DNA from: Alphaproteobacteria bacterium
Lineage (GTDB): Bacteria > Pseudomonadota > Alphaproteobacteria > CACIAM-22H2
Reading direction: 5' to 3'
DNA length: 64,000 nucleotides
Assembly: GCA_016793165.1 (NCBI GenBank)
Contig: JAEULA010000043.1
Location: 62,001 to 126,000, forward strand
Position 1 is the stretch's first letter. Each line of letters begins with the position of its first letter. This document shows positions 18,260 to 28,116 of this stretch, in pieces. Under the pieces are notes generated by a model. That model ran no database searches, was not told where the DNA came from, and saw only the letters and a program-made list of their open reading frames with translations. A program made the translations under genes and the position numbers.

Positions 18260-18461
18260 GCGGGGCCGGCCGGGATCGGGGCGTCGCCGCCGGCAGTGGC
18301 CCGGGCCGCGACGGCCGCGGCAGTTGGTCGCCGCCCCGTGTCTTCCGTGCCCGAACGCCTATGATGCGAGACGACAGTCGCCCAGGCCGGATCGGCGATC
18401 GTTGCGGCGCAGTTCGGTGATGTCGTCGGGCACGCGCGGCGCCTGGCCACGGAGAAGTCGG

Positions 18462-19535
18462 ATGCTCGAAGCGATCAAGCGCGGGTGGCCGAGGATCGCT
18501 TTCCTCGCGGCGCTCGCGGGCGCGGCCTGGCTGGGCTGGCAGTACGTCAGGCCGGCCGCCTTGCCCGCGGGGTTCGCCAGCGGCAACGGCCGGATCGAGG
18601 CGGTCGAGATCGACATCGCCACGCGGGTGCCGGGCCGGGTGCGCGCGATCCTGGCGAACGAAGGCGACTTCGTGCGCACCGGGGACGTGCTCGCCCGGAT
18701 GGACACCGCGGTGCTCGAGGCCCAGCGGCGCGAGGCCGAGGCGCAGCTGCGGCGCGCCGTGATCGGGATCGAGACGGCCCGGAGCCAGGTGACGCAGCGC
18801 GAGGCCGAGCGGGGCGCGGCGCTTGCCATGGTCGCGCAGCGCGAGGCGGAGCTCGACGCGGCGCAGCGCCGACTGGCGCGCTCGCAGGAGCTGGCCGCGC
18901 GCGGCAATGCGCCCGAACAGCGGCTCGACGACGATCGGGCCCAGGCCGCAGGTGCCGCGGCCGCCGTCAATGCGGCGCGCGCGCAGGTCGCGGCCTCCGA
19001 TGCCGCGCTCGCCACCGCGCGCTCCGGCGTCGTCGGCGCCGAGGCCGCCGTAGCGGCGTCGCGCGCGACGATCGAGCGCATCCAGGCCGACATCGACGAC
19101 AGCATGCTCAAGGCGCCGCGCGACGGCCGCGTGCAGTACCGCGTCGCGCAGCCCGGCGAGGTCCTCGCGGCCGGCGGGCGCGTGCTCAACATGGTCGACC
19201 TCACCGACGTCTACATGACGTTCTTCCTCCCGACGGCGGCGGCGGGTCGCGTCGCGCTCGGCGCGGAGGTGCGCCTCGTGCTCGACGCCGTGCCGCAGCT
19301 CGTCGTGCCGGCGCGCGCCTCCTTCGTGTCGGACGTCGCCCAGTTCACACCCAAGACGGTGGAGACGGCGGAGGAGCGCCTGAAGCTGATGTTCCGGGTC
19401 AAGGCGCGGATCGATCCCGACCTGCTGCGCCGACACATCGAGCAGGTGAAGACCGGCCTGCCGGGCACCGCCTATGTCCGCCTCGATCCGCGGATCGAGT
19501 GGCCGCCCGCGCTGCAGGTCAGGCTGCCGCCGTGA
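18462..19535 (+). CDS. yhiI: HlyD-family periplasmic adaptor (YhiI/YbhG-like)
   Basis: A 357-residue membrane-fusion protein: one N-terminal membrane helix (about residues 10-27), a lipoyl half motif [41 protein letters not shown], a long coiled-coil hairpin (about 82-215, with heptad-like Ala/Gln/Arg), then [27 protein letters not shown] and a beta-barrel domain. It links inner-membrane exporter to an outer-membrane channel. The ATG at 18462 has a GGAGAAG site; the stop overlaps the GTG of the rbbA gene by four bases. Order and coupling with rbbA and yhhJ match the enterobacterial yhiI-rbbA-yhhJ cluster. Confidence 0.88.
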   Translation: MLEAIKRGWPRIAFLAALAGAAWLGWQYVRPAALPAGFASGNGRIEAVEIDIATRVPGRVRAILANEGDFVRTGDVLARMDTAVLEAQRREAEAQLRRAVIGIETARSQVTQREAERGAALAMVAQREAELDAAQRRLARSQELAARGNAPEQRLDDDRAQAAGAAAAVNAARAQVAASDAALATARSGVVGAEAAVAASRATIERIQADIDDSMLKAPRDGRVQYRVAQPGEVLAAGGRVLNMVDLTDVYMTFFLPTAAAGRVALGAEVRLVLDAVPQLVVPARASFVSDVAQFTPKTVETAEERLKLMFRVKARIDPDLLRRHIEQVKTGLPGTAYVRLDPRIEWPPALQVRLPP

Positions 19536-22288
19536 CGCAGACTGTCGCCGCCGCCCGCGGCACGGCGGTCCTGGCGCGGCTGCGCGAGGTGTCGCTGCGC
19601 TTCGGCGCCAGGCGCGCGCTCGATGCGGTGTCGCTGGACGTTCCGGCCGGAGGCATGGCCGGGCTGATCGGACCCGACGGCGTCGGCAAATCTAGTCTCC
19701 TGGCGCTCGTCGCCGGCGCGCGGGCAGTGCAGGCCGGCCGGATCGAGGTGCTCGGCGGCGATATCGCCGATGCGCGCCATCGCGAGGCGATCGGGCCGCG
19801 GATCGCGTACATGCCTCAGGGCCTCGGGCGGAACCTCTATCCGACGCTGTCGGTCGCCGAGAACATCGACTTCTTCGGCCGGCTGTTCGGGCATGCGCGC
19901 GCCGAGCGCGCGCGGCGCACCGCGCGGCTCACGGCGCGCACCGGGCTCGCGCCCTTCGCCGACCGGCCGGCGGGCAAGCTGTCGGGCGGAATGAAGCAGA
20001 AGCTCGGCCTGTGCTGCGCGCTGATCCACGATCCCGACCTGCTGATCCTCGACGAGCCGACGACCGGCGTCGACCCGCTGTCGCGACGCCAGTTCTGGGA
20101 CCTCATCGCCGAGATCCGCGCGGAGCGAGCGGGCATGAGCGTGCTCGTGGCGACCGCCTACATGGAGGAGGCCGCGCGCTTCGACTGGCTCGCCGCGATG
20201 GACGACGGCCGCGTGCTGGCCGCCGGGACGCCGGGCGAGCTGCTCGCCCGCACGGGAACGTCGTCGGTCGATGCCGCCTTCATCGCACTGCTGCCGGAGG
20301 CGCGGCGCATCGGGCATGCGCCTGTCGTGCTGCCGCCGCGCGCGCCCGACGACGGCGGGCCGCCGGCGATCGAGGCGGTCGGCCTCACGATGCGGTTCGG
20401 CGACTTCACCGCGGTTGACGACGTCGGCTTCCGGATCGGGCGCGGCGAGATCTTCGGCTTCCTCGGTTCCAACGGCTGCGGGAAGACCACGACCATGAAG
20501 ATGCTGACCGGCCTGCTGCCGGCCAGTGCGGGGCAGGCGCGGCTGTTCGGCGCCGCGGTGGATGCGCACGATATCGAGTCGCGCCGGCGCGTCGGCTACA
20601 TGTCGCAGGGGTTCTCGCTCTACGGCGAGCTGACCGTCCGCCAGAACCTCGAGCTGCATGCCCGGCTGTTCGGAGTCGCCGCCGATGCGACGGCGGCGCG
20701 CATCGCCGACCTCGCGCGACGCTTCGACCTGGGCGGCATCATGGAGGCGCTGCCGCCGGCCCTGCCGCTGGGCCAGCGCCAGCGGCTGTCGCTGGCGGTG
20801 GCGCTGATCCATGCGCCCGACATCCTCATCCTCGACGAGCCCACCTCGGGCGTCGATCCCGTGGCGCGCGACGAGTTCTGGCGGATCATGATCGATCTCG
20901 CGCGCCGCGACGGCGTCACGATCTTCGTGTCGACGCACTTCATGAACGAGGCGGAGCGCTGCGACCGCGTCTCGCTGATGCATGCCGGCCGCGTGCTCGT
21001 GAGCGACGCGCCCGCAGACCTTGTCGCGCGGTGCGGCGTGACGACGCTCGAGGAGGCGTTCATCGCGCATCTCGAGGCCGCTGCGGTGCCGGCCGCGCCG
21101 TCGCCGCGCGCCGAGCCGGCGGCCGACGCCGCGGCGATGGCGCCGGAGCGCCCGACGCCGCGGCGTTTCGATCCGCGGCGGATGGCGAGCTACGCCGGCC
21201 GCGAGGCGCTCGAGCTGCGCCGCGACCCGATCCGGGCGACCCTCGCGCTCGTCGGCAGCATCCTGCTGATGATCATCATGGCCTACGGTATAAGCCTGGA
21301 CGTCGAGAACCTGACCTTCGCGGTGCTCGATCGCGACCAGACCGCGACGAGCCGCGACTACACCCTCGCGATCGCCGGCTCGCGCTACTTCGTCGAGCGG
21401 CCGCCGATCGCCGATCACGAGTCGCTGGACCGCCGGATGCGAGCCGGAGAGCTGTCCCTCGCCATCGAGATCCCGCCCGGATTCGCGCGCGACGTCGCGC
21501 GCGGCCGGCGGTCGGAGATCGGCGCATGGATCGACGGCGCGATGCCGACCCGAGGCGAGACGATCCGCAGCTACGTCCAGGGTCTGCATGCGCATTGGCT
21601 CGCGTCGCGACCGCGTCGCGACGGCGGCGGCGCGACGGCCCCGCTCGCGACCGTCGAGACCCGGTTCCGCTACAACCCGGACGTCCGCAGCCTGGTTGCG
21701 ATGGTGCCGGCGATCATCGCGCTGCTGCTCATGCTGATACCGGCCATGCTCGCCGCGCTCAGCGTCGTGCGCGAAAAGGAGCTCGGCTCGATCGTCAACC
21801 TCTATGTCACGCCGGTGCGGCGCCTCGAGTTCCTGCTCGGCAAGCAGCTGCCGTATCTCGTGCTGGGAATGCTCAACTTCGCGTTCCTGGTGCTGATCGC
21901 GGTCGCTGCCTTCGGCGTGCCGCTGCGCGGCAGCGTCGCGACGCTCGCAGCCGCGACACTGGCCTATGTCGGCGCCGCGACCGCGCTGGGGCTGCTGATG
22001 TCGACCTTCATGCGCAGCCAGATCGCCGCGATCTTCGGCACGGCCGTGCTGACCCTCCTGCCGGCCACCCAGTTCTCGGGCCTGCTCGATCCGGCGTCGT
22101 CGCTCGAGGGCGTCGGCGCCGTCATCGGCCAGCTCTATCCCACCACGCACTACCTGACGATCGTCCGCGGGACCTTCGCCAAGGGGCTCGGCTTCGCCGA
22201 CCTGCAGGCGAGCTTCCTGCCTTTGGCGCTCGCCGTGCCCGTCCTGATGACGGCGTCGGCGATGCTGCTGCGAAAGCAGGAGGGCTGA
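19532..22288 (+). CDS. rbbA: RbbA: double ABC ATPase fused to an ABC-2 permease
   Basis: A 918-residue protein close in length (911 in E. coli) and wording to RbbA, the ribosome-associated ATPase/putative exporter. ABC domain 1 has GPDGVGKSS near residue 47 (the Asp-Gly-Val variant is an RbbA trait), [15 protein letters not shown] and [12 protein letters not shown] domain 2, from about 280, has GSNGCGKTT near 312, an atypical signature [15 protein letters not shown], and DEPTSGVDP. From about 540 an ABC-2 permease follows ([45 protein letters not shown]). The product is an inner-membrane exporter; in E. coli the ATPase part was reported to bind ribosomes. The GTG start overlaps the adaptor stop. 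Confidence 0.94.
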   Translation: MTQTVAAARGTAVLARLREVSLRFGARRALDAVSLDVPAGGMAGLIGPDGVGKSSLLALVAGARAVQAGRIEVLGGDIADARHREAIGPRIAYMPQGLGRNLYPTLSVAENIDFFGRLFGHARAERARRTARLTARTGLAPFADRPAGKLSGGMKQKLGLCCALIHDPDLLILDEPTTGVDPLSRRQFWDLIAEIRAERAGMSVLVATAYMEEAARFDWLAAMDDGRVLAAGTPGELLARTGTSSVDAAFIALLPEARRIGHAPVVLPPRAPDDGGPPAIEAVGLTMRFGDFTAVDDVGFRIGRGEIFGFLGSNGCGKTTTMKMLTGLLPASAGQARLFGAAVDAHDIESRRRVGYMSQGFSLYGELTVRQNLELHARLFGVAADATAARIADLARRFDLGGIMEALPPALPLGQRQRLSLAVALIHAPDILILDEPTSGVDPVARDEFWRIMIDLARRDGVTIFVSTHFMNEAERCDRVSLMHAGRVLVSDAPADLVARCGVTTLEEAFIAHLEAAAVPAAPSPRAEPAADAAAMAPERPTPRRFDPRRMASYAGREALELRRDPIRATLALVGSILLMIIMAYGISLDVENLTFAVLDRDQTATSRDYTLAIAGSRYFVERPPIADHESLDRRMRAGELSLAIEIPPGFARDVARGRRSEIGAWIDGAMPTRGETIRSYVQGLHAHWLASRPRRDGGGATAPLATVETRFRYNPDVRSLVAMVPAIIALLLMLIPAMLAALSVVREKELGSIVNLYVTPVRRLEFLLGKQLPYLVLGMLNFAFLVLIAVAAFGVPLRGSVATLAAATLAYVGAATALGLLMSTFMRSQIAAIFGTAVLTLLPATQFSGLLDPASSLEGVGAVIGQLYPTTHYLTIVRGTFAKGLGFADLQASFLPLALAVPVLMTASAMLLRKQEG

Positions 22289-22291
22289 CCC

Positions 22292-23413
22292 GTGCGCGGC
22301 GCGAACGTCCGCCACCTCGGCGTGAAGGAGCTGCGCAGCCTGGCGCGGGATCCGATGATGATCGTGCTGATCGTCTGGTCATTCAGCGTCGCGATCTACG
22401 CGGCGGCGACGGCGATGCCCGAGACCCTCAATCGCGCGGCGCTCGCCATCGTCGACGAGGATCGCTCGCCGTTGTCCCAGCGCCTCGTGTCGGCCTTCTA
22501 CCCGCCGCACTTCCTTCCGCCGGTGCCGATCGGTCACGGCGAGATGGATGCGCGCTTGGACGCCGGGCTCGTCACCTTCGCGCTCGACATCCCCCCGTCC
22601 TTCCAGCGCGACGTCCTCGCCGGGCGTCAGCCGAAGATCCAGCTCAACGTGGATGCGACGCGGATGACGCAGGCCTTCACGGGCAGCGCCTACATCCAGG
22701 CGATCATCGCGGACGAGGTGGCGGGTTTCGCCCGGCGCCAGGCGCCGGCCGCGTCCGTCCCGGTCGAGCTGGTCCTGCGATCGCGGTTCAACCCGTCACT
22801 CGACAAGTCCTGGTTCGGCTCGATCATGGAGGTCATCAACAACGTGACCATGCTGTCGATCGTGCTCACGGGCGCCGCGCTGATCCGCGAGCGCGAGCAC
22901 GGCACGATCGAGCATCTGCTGGTCATGCCTGTGACCCCCTTCGAGATCATGACGAGCAAGGTCTGGGCGATGGCGCTCGTGGTCCTCGTCGCCTGCGCCA
23001 TCGCGCTGGTCGGCGTCGTGCAGGGGCTGCTCGCCGTCCCCATCGAAGGGTCCGTCGTGCTGTTCCTCGTCGGCACCGCGATGCATCTCTTCGCGACCAC
23101 CTCGATGGGAATCTTCCTCGGGACCGTCGCGCGCTCGATGCCGCAATTCGGATTGCTGATGATCCTCGTGATGCTGCCGCTTGAGATGCTGTCGGGGGGC
23201 ACGACGCCGCGCGAGAGCATGCCGGAGATCGTCCAGATCGTGATGCTGGTCGCGCCGACGACCCATTTCGTCATGTTGGCGCAGGCGATCCTCTATCGCG
23301 GCGCGGGTCTCGCCGCGGTGTGGCCGCAGCTCGTCGCGCTGGCCGTGATCGGCGCGGCGCTGTTCGGCTACGCGCTCGCCCGGTTCCGCTCGGCCATCGG
23401 GTCGATGGCCTGA
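22292..23413 (+). CDS. yhhJ: YhhJ-like ABC-2 permease
   Basis: A 373-residue ABC-2 permease that matches YhhJ in length and key blocks: NVRHLGVKELRSLARDPMM at the start, PNFQRDV-type IPPSFQRDVLAGRQPKIQLNVDATRM in the periplasmic loop, REREHGTIEHLLVMPVTPFEIMTSKVWAM before the membrane core, and MLPLEMLSGGTTPRESMPE at the end. The GTG start is only three bases after the rbbA stop. It supplies the second membrane half for the RbbA exporter with the HlyD-like adaptor. The exported compound is unknown. Confidence 0.92.
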   Translation: MRGANVRHLGVKELRSLARDPMMIVLIVWSFSVAIYAAATAMPETLNRAALAIVDEDRSPLSQRLVSAFYPPHFLPPVPIGHGEMDARLDAGLVTFALDIPPSFQRDVLAGRQPKIQLNVDATRMTQAFTGSAYIQAIIADEVAGFARRQAPAASVPVELVLRSRFNPSLDKSWFGSIMEVINNVTMLSIVLTGAALIREREHGTIEHLLVMPVTPFEIMTSKVWAMALVVLVACAIALVGVVQGLLAVPIEGSVVLFLVGTAMHLFATTSMGIFLGTVARSMPQFGLLMILVMLPLEMLSGGTTPRESMPEIVQIVMLVAPTTHFVMLAQAILYRGAGLAAVWPQLVALAVIGAALFGYALARFRSAIGSMA

Positions 23414-23422
23414 GGGGGAATC

Positions 23423-23441
23423 GCGGCCGGCGCCCGGCCGC
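23423..23441 (+). terminator. Hairpin after yhiI-rbbA-yhhJ
   Basis: Perfect 8-base arms (GCGGCCGG / CCGGCCGC) with a 3-base loop begin 10 bases after the yhhJ stop. No T-run; likely the operon's 3' end. Confidence 0.5.
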
Positions 23442-23533
23442 CGCGCTTGCCCTCGACGCGCGACCGGGGCGATTCTCGGGATCGCGCGCCGCCGCGCGCG
23501 GATCGCCAGACAAGCCGGGGAAGGGCCGCCGCG

Positions 23534-24499
23534 ATGATGTTCTCGATGAGCGACGTGACTTGGATCGGCGCCGGGATGGACCGACCGGAATGCGTGGCCG
23601 CGACGGCCGCCGGGGACATCTTCGTGACCCGGCGCGACGGCCTGTCGCGCATCGGCGCTGACGGTCGGACGACGCATCGCGTGCTCGGCGCCGCGCCCGA
23701 CTGGATGACGAACGGATTCTCGATCGCCCATGACGGCGCGTTCATGCTCGCCAATCTCGGCAACGACGGGGGCGCGTGGCGATGGACGCCGACGACCGGG
23801 CTGCAGCCCTTCCTGCGGGAGGTCGACGGGCTCAGCCTGCCGACGGCGGTGAATTTCGTCGGCGTCGACCCGCAGCACCGGGTTTGGGTCTCGGTCAGCA
23901 CGCGGCTGTTCCCGCGCGATCTCGGCTTCAAGCGCGGGATCGAGGACGGGTTCATCGTCCTGGTCGACGGCAGCGGCGCGCGCATCGCCGCCGACGGGAT
24001 CGGATTCACCAACGAGTCGCATATCGATCCCAGCGGCCGATATCTCTACGTCAACGAGACCTACGCCCGACGCACGAGCCGCTATCCGCTTCGCGCCGAC
24101 GGCGCGCTGGGCCCGAAGGAGATCGTGACGGAATACGGCGACGGCGCGTTTCCGGACGGCATGGCCTTCGACGCCGAGGGCCATCTCTGGGTGGCCTGCG
24201 TCGTGGCGAACCGCCTGATCCGGGTTGCGCCCGACGGCTCGCAGCAGGTGCTGCTCGACGACTCCGATCCGCAGACGCGGGAGATCGCGGAGGCCGCCTT
24301 TGCCGCCGACCGGTTCGACCGGGCGATCCTCAATCTTGGCGAGAAGCGCACTTTGGCGAATCTCGCCTCGCTCGCGTTTGCCGGCCCCGATCGCAAGACT
24401 CTGGTGCTCGGGTCGCTGGCGGGCACGCGGCTGGCGACGTTTCGCTCGCCGATCGCCGGCGCGAAGCCGCACCACTGGGAGCTGCGGCCGGCCTTCTGA
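23534..24499 (+). CDS. SMP-30/gluconolactonase-like beta-propeller protein
   Basis: A 321-residue soluble protein of the SMP-30/gluconolactonase/LRE class. Repeated propeller-blade phrases are visible: GMDRPECVAATAAGDIFVTRRDGLSRIGADG at the start, GIGFTNESHIDPSGRYLYVNETYARR near residue 160 and DGAFPDGMAFDAEGHLWVACVVANRLIRVAPDG near 205; the conserved Glu/Asn/Asp metal ligands of the family are in these phrases. It has no signal peptide. Such enzymes hydrolyse sugar lactones or related esters with a divalent metal. It stands alone, followed by a hairpin. The ATG at 23534 is chosen for its position 11 bases after GGGGAAGG. Confidence 0.78.
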   Translation: MMFSMSDVTWIGAGMDRPECVAATAAGDIFVTRRDGLSRIGADGRTTHRVLGAAPDWMTNGFSIAHDGAFMLANLGNDGGAWRWTPTTGLQPFLREVDGLSLPTAVNFVGVDPQHRVWVSVSTRLFPRDLGFKRGIEDGFIVLVDGSGARIAADGIGFTNESHIDPSGRYLYVNETYARRTSRYPLRADGALGPKEIVTEYGDGAFPDGMAFDAEGHLWVACVVANRLIRVAPDGSQQVLLDDSDPQTREIAEAAFAADRFDRAILNLGEKRTLANLASLAFAGPDRKTLVLGSLAGTRLATFRSPIAGAKPHHWELRPAF

Positions 24500-24527
24500 G
24501 ATCGTCGGGCGCGGTCGCGGGAATCGT

Positions 24528-24556
24528 CCGCGCGCGGAAGGAGTTGCCGCGCGCGG
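24528..24556 (+). terminator. Hairpin after the SMP-30-like gene
   Basis: Two copies of the self-complementary decamer CCGCGCGCGG, 9 bases apart, can pair into a 10-bp stem 29 bases after the stop codon. Confidence 0.45.
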
Positions 24557-24866
24557 CGAGCATCGCCGCTTCCGCCACGCACAATGCCCGCGGGCACGAG
24601 CACGACCGGTGTATCGGTTTTCGTGACGCGGGGATTCGTGCGACGCGCATTTGCGCGTCCGAAGCGTCGTGCGATGCGTCGCGACGGGCGGGTGATGGGA
24701 TGCAATCGGCGCTTCGCGTCCGCAGCCCGTTGCGCGCTTGCCATCGAGTCTTGCAACCTAAGACCATCGCCGCCTGTCGCGTTTTCTTACATGCGAATCC
24801 GGCCGCTGAAACCTAAGCGATTATGGTTAACGCTTGGTTGTTGATCTGATTGGCTTGTCGACTCCC

Positions 24867-24882
24867 TGGCATACAACTTGCT
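24867..24882 (+). promoter_or_regulatory. Sigma-54 (RpoN) promoter of the surface-protein gene
   Basis: TGGCAT-N5-TTGCT matches the -24/-12 consensus TGGCAC-N5-TTGCW at all but one base. The invariant GG (24868-24869) and GC (24880-24881) are separated by exactly ten bases, as required. Initiation about 12 bases downstream gives a leader of roughly 75 bases. Transcription would depend on an enhancer-binding activator; the upstream AACCTAAG repeats are candidate sites. Confidence 0.65.
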
Positions 24883-24966
24883 CCTCCTCCCAATGGATTA
24901 CTGCGTGTCGCGGCGTCTTCGACGTCGGACAACCATCGCGCGGATAAACAGAGGGAAGGACAAGAA

Positions 24967-27900
24967 ATGGTTGCGTTCGTCGCCAGCGGTTCGATCGGGA
25001 ACGAGATCTTCTTCGACAAGAACGGGAATGGACTGCTCGATGCCGGCGAGGGCTTCGCGGGCGTCACGGTCTACCTGGACGAGAATAGCGACGGGACGAT
25101 CGATGCGACCGCGGTCACCGACCTCAACGGGCTGTACCTGTTCGAAGGGCTCGATGCCGGCAACTACACGGTGACGGTCGACACGACGACGCTGCCGGGC
25201 GGCATCGCCTACACGAACACCGTGGATCCCGACGGCGTCAACGACAGCATCAGCTTCGTCGCGCTGGCGGCCGGCGAGAACAACCTCGCCCAGGACTTCG
25301 GCTATCGCGCGTTCGATTTCGGCGATGCGCCCGACAGCTACGGCACGACCGGCGCCGCCGGCGGCGCGCGTCACGTCCTGAGCGTCGGTCAGACCGCGGC
25401 GACGCCGGCGCTGTACCTGGGCGACACGGTGGATTCCGAGACCAACGGCGCGCCGAGCGTCGGCGCGAACGGCGACGACCTCGCCGGCGGCGACGACGAG
25501 GACGGCGTCCAGTTCCTGACCGCGCTCCAGGCCGGCCAGACGGCGCAGATCAGCGTCACGGTGCGCGAGGAGGTCGGTGTCGACGGCCGGCTCAGCGCCT
25601 GGATCGACTTCAACCGCGACGGCGACTTCGCCGATGCCGGCGAGAAGATCCTCAGCGACGTCGCGGTGGCCGACGGCGTGCAGACCCTGAACTTCACCGT
25701 GGCGGCGGGCGCCGTCGCCGGCGACACCTACGCGCGCTTCCGGCTGAGCTCCGATCTCGGCCTCGGCGCCACGGGCCAGGCGAGCAACGGCGAGGTCGAG
25801 GACTACAAGGTCGCGCTCACGGCGGCGCCGGTCGGCTCGATCGGCAACGAGGTCTTCTTCGACAAGAACGGCAACGGCGTGCGCGACGCCGGCGAGGGCT
25901 TCGCCAACGTCTCCGTCCTGCTCGACCAGAACGCCGACGGCACCTTCGAGGCGTCGACGTTCACGGACGTCAACGGCCTGTACCAGTTCAACAACCTGCC
26001 TGCCGGCACCTACCGTGTCCTCGTGGATGCGTCGACGCTGCCGGGCTTCGGCAACTACACCAACACCGTCGATCCCGACGGCGGCACGGACAGCACGTCG
26101 CTGGTCAATCTGGGCGTCGGCGAGAACAACACGGCGCAGGACTTCGGCTATCGCGGCTTTGACTTCGGCGACGCGCCGGACACCTACGGCACGACCGGCG
26201 CCGCCAACGGCGCGCGCCATGTGGTGAGCGTCGGGCAGACGGCGGCGACGCCGGCGCTGTTCCTCGGCGCGAAGGTCGACATCGAGACCAACGGCCAGCC
26301 CACGGTCGGCGCGGACGGCGACGACGCGATCTTCGCCGGCGACGACGAGGACGGCATCCAGTTCCTGACGTCGCTCACCGCCGGGCAGACGGCGCAGCTC
26401 GGCGTCACCGTCCGCGAGGCGGCGGGCGTCGACGGCCGGCTCAGCGCCTGGATCGACTTCAACCGCGACGGCGACTTCGCCGATGCCGGCGAGAAGATCC
26501 TCAGCGACGTCGCGGTGGCCGACGGCGTGCAGACCCTGAACTTCACGGTGGCCGCGGGCGCCGTCGCCGGCGACACCTATGCGCGCTTCCGGCTGAGCTC
26601 CGATCTCGGCCTCGGCGCCACGGGCCAGGCGAGCAACGGCGAGGTCGAGGACTACAAGGTCGCGCTGAAGGCGGCGCCGGTCGGCTCGATCGGCGACGAA
26701 GTGTTCTTCGACAAGAACGGCAACGGCGTGCGCGACGCCGGCGAGGGCTTCGCGGGCGTGACCGTGCGCCTCGACAAGGACAACAACGGCACGATCGACG
26801 CGACGGCGATCACGGACGCGAACGGCCTGTACAAGTTCGACGGGCTCGGCGCGGGCAGCTACAAGGTGACCGTCGACACGTCGACGCTGCCCGGCGGCGT
26901 GTCCTACGCGAACACGGTCGATCCGGACGGCGGTGCGAACAGCTCGTCGATCGTCTCGCTGCTCGCCGGCCAGAACAACCTCGCCCAGGACTTCGGATAC
27001 CGCGCCTTCGACTTCGGCGACGCGCCGGACAGCTACGGCACGACCAGTGCCGCCAACGGCGCGCGGCACGTCCTGAGCGTCGGGCAGACGGCGGCGACGC
27101 CGGCCCTGTATCTGGGCGCGAAGGTCGATGCCGAGGCGAACGGGGCGCCCAGCGTCGGCGCGGTCGGCGACGATTTGGCCGGCGGCGACGACGAGGACGG
27201 CGTGCTGTTCCTCAGCAAGATCGAGGCCGGCGAGACGGCGCAGATCAAGGTCACCGTGCGCGAGGCTGCCGGAGTCAACGGCAAGCTGAGCGGCTGGATC
27301 GACTTCAACCGCGACGGCGATTTCAGCGACGCCGGCGAGAAGATCCTCAGCGATGTGGCCGTAGTCGACGGTGTGCAGACGCTGAGCTTCACCGCTGCCG
27401 GTACCGCCATCGCGGGCGATACCTACGCGCGGTTCCGCCTGAGCACGGACGCCGGTCTCGGCGCGACGGGCCAGGCGAGCAACGGCGAGGTCGAGGACTA
27501 CAAGGTCAAGATCGCCCAGCCCTGCATCCCGGTGACGTTCGACTTCTCCGGCAACTCGTCGACCGACGGCTACGACGGCAACAGCCGCAGCTGGACGGAC
27601 TACAGCACCGGCCTCAAGGTCACGGCGCGCGCGTTCAGCCAGGACAAGGGCACCGACAACTGGCAGTCCGCCTATCTCGGCAGCTACGGCGGCGGCCTCG
27701 GCGTGACCGACTCCAGCGAGGGCAGCGGAGCCAACAACGCCCACACCGTCGACAATGTCGGCCGCAACAACTACGTCGTCTTCCAGTTCTCGAAGGAAGT
27801 GACGCTCGACAAGGCCTATCTCGGCTACGTCGTCAACGACAGCGACATGCAGGTCTGGATCGGCAATTCGTCGAGCGCCATCACGTCGATGAGCAAGGCG

Positions 27901-28116
27901 AAGCTCGCGAGCCTCGGATACAGCGAGCTGAACTCCACGACCCTCACGACGGCGCGCTGGGCCGATCTCAATGCCGGCGAGATGAGCGGCAATACGATCA
28001 TCATCGCCGCCGACACGACCGACACGTCGCCGGAGGACTACTTCAAGATCCAGAAGCTGGCGGTCTGCTCGGGCGAGCTGATCAGCGACAAGCCGGTCGA
28101 CGGCTGCTTCATCTGA
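24967..28116 (+). CDS. Repeat-built surface protein with SdrD-B-like and GEVED domains, probable type I secretion substrate
   Basis: A 1049-residue acidic protein without an N-terminal signal peptide. It has three tandem units of about 280 residues (about 9-288, 289-571, 572-846). Each unit pairs an SdrD-B/Cna-B-like Ig-type domain (SIGNEVFFDKNGNGVRDAGEGFA..., with calcium-loop-like DKNGNG motifs and closing NNLAQDFGYR) with a GEVED domain (DFGDAPDSYGTT ... GDDEDGV ... SAWIDFNRDGDF ... ASNGEVEDYKV). A distinct C-terminal domain of about 200 residues (FDFSGNSSTDGYDGNSRSW; LGVTDSSEGSGANN) ends hydrophobically in DGCFI. No RTX nonapeptides are present. The ATG follows GGAAGGAC. The type I exporter genes downstream make it the obvious substrate, acting outside the cell as an adhesin or surface layer. 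Calcium stabilisation is inferred from the loops. Confidence 0.85.
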   Translation: MVAFVASGSIGNEIFFDKNGNGLLDAGEGFAGVTVYLDENSDGTIDATAVTDLNGLYLFEGLDAGNYTVTVDTTTLPGGIAYTNTVDPDGVNDSISFVALAAGENNLAQDFGYRAFDFGDAPDSYGTTGAAGGARHVLSVGQTAATPALYLGDTVDSETNGAPSVGANGDDLAGGDDEDGVQFLTALQAGQTAQISVTVREEVGVDGRLSAWIDFNRDGDFADAGEKILSDVAVADGVQTLNFTVAAGAVAGDTYARFRLSSDLGLGATGQASNGEVEDYKVALTAAPVGSIGNEVFFDKNGNGVRDAGEGFANVSVLLDQNADGTFEASTFTDVNGLYQFNNLPAGTYRVLVDASTLPGFGNYTNTVDPDGGTDSTSLVNLGVGENNTAQDFGYRGFDFGDAPDTYGTTGAANGARHVVSVGQTAATPALFLGAKVDIETNGQPTVGADGDDAIFAGDDEDGIQFLTSLTAGQTAQLGVTVREAAGVDGRLSAWIDFNRDGDFADAGEKILSDVAVADGVQTLNFTVAAGAVAGDTYARFRLSSDLGLGATGQASNGEVEDYKVALKAAPVGSIGDEVFFDKNGNGVRDAGEGFAGVTVRLDKDNNGTIDATAITDANGLYKFDGLGAGSYKVTVDTSTLPGGVSYANTVDPDGGANSSSIVSLLAGQNNLAQDFGYRAFDFGDAPDSYGTTSAANGARHVLSVGQTAATPALYLGAKVDAEANGAPSVGAVGDDLAGGDDEDGVLFLSKIEAGETAQIKVTVREAAGVNGKLSGWIDFNRDGDFSDAGEKILSDVAVVDGVQTLSFTAAGTAIAGDTYARFRLSTDAGLGATGQASNGEVEDYKVKIAQPCIPVTFDFSGNSSTDGYDGNSRSWTDYSTGLKVTARAFSQDKGTDNWQSAYLGSYGGGLGVTDSSEGSGANNAHTVDNVGRNNYVVFQFSKEVTLDKAYLGYVVNDSDMQVWIGNSSSAITSMSKAKLASLGYSELNSTTLTTARWADLNAGEMSGNTIIIAADTTDTSPEDYFKIQKLAVCSGELISDKPVDGCFI
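25582..25904 (+). repeat. Near-identical intragenic repeat, copy 1
   Basis: This 323-base segment (end of GEVED 1 through the start of SdrD-B 2) recurs exactly 849 bases downstream with only about eight substitutions, mostly silent, counted by eye. The rest of the repeat unit is far more diverged, indicating recent duplication or gene conversion. Confidence 0.8.
26431..26753 (+). repeat. Near-identical intragenic repeat, copy 2
   Basis: Second copy of the segment at 25582-25904 (period 849 bases, 283 codons). The corresponding part of the third unit starts near 27277 and is clearly diverged, so the homogenisation involves units 1 and 2 only. Confidence 0.8.

Larger units (their letters stand above)
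24500..24966. other. 467-base upstream region of the surface-protein gene
   Basis: The first part is GC-rich and holds a terminator-like hairpin. From about 24740 to 24960 base composition becomes clearly more AT-rich, as expected for a complex promoter. It contains two direct AACCTAAG repeats (24755-24762 and 24810-24817, 55 bases apart) and a sigma-54-type promoter. No convincing small gene. Confidence 0.6.

Noticed and set aside
19472..22315. 947-codon minus-strand open frame opposite rbbA
   Set aside because: Same shadow composition, no domain, while the plus strand encodes recognisable RbbA.
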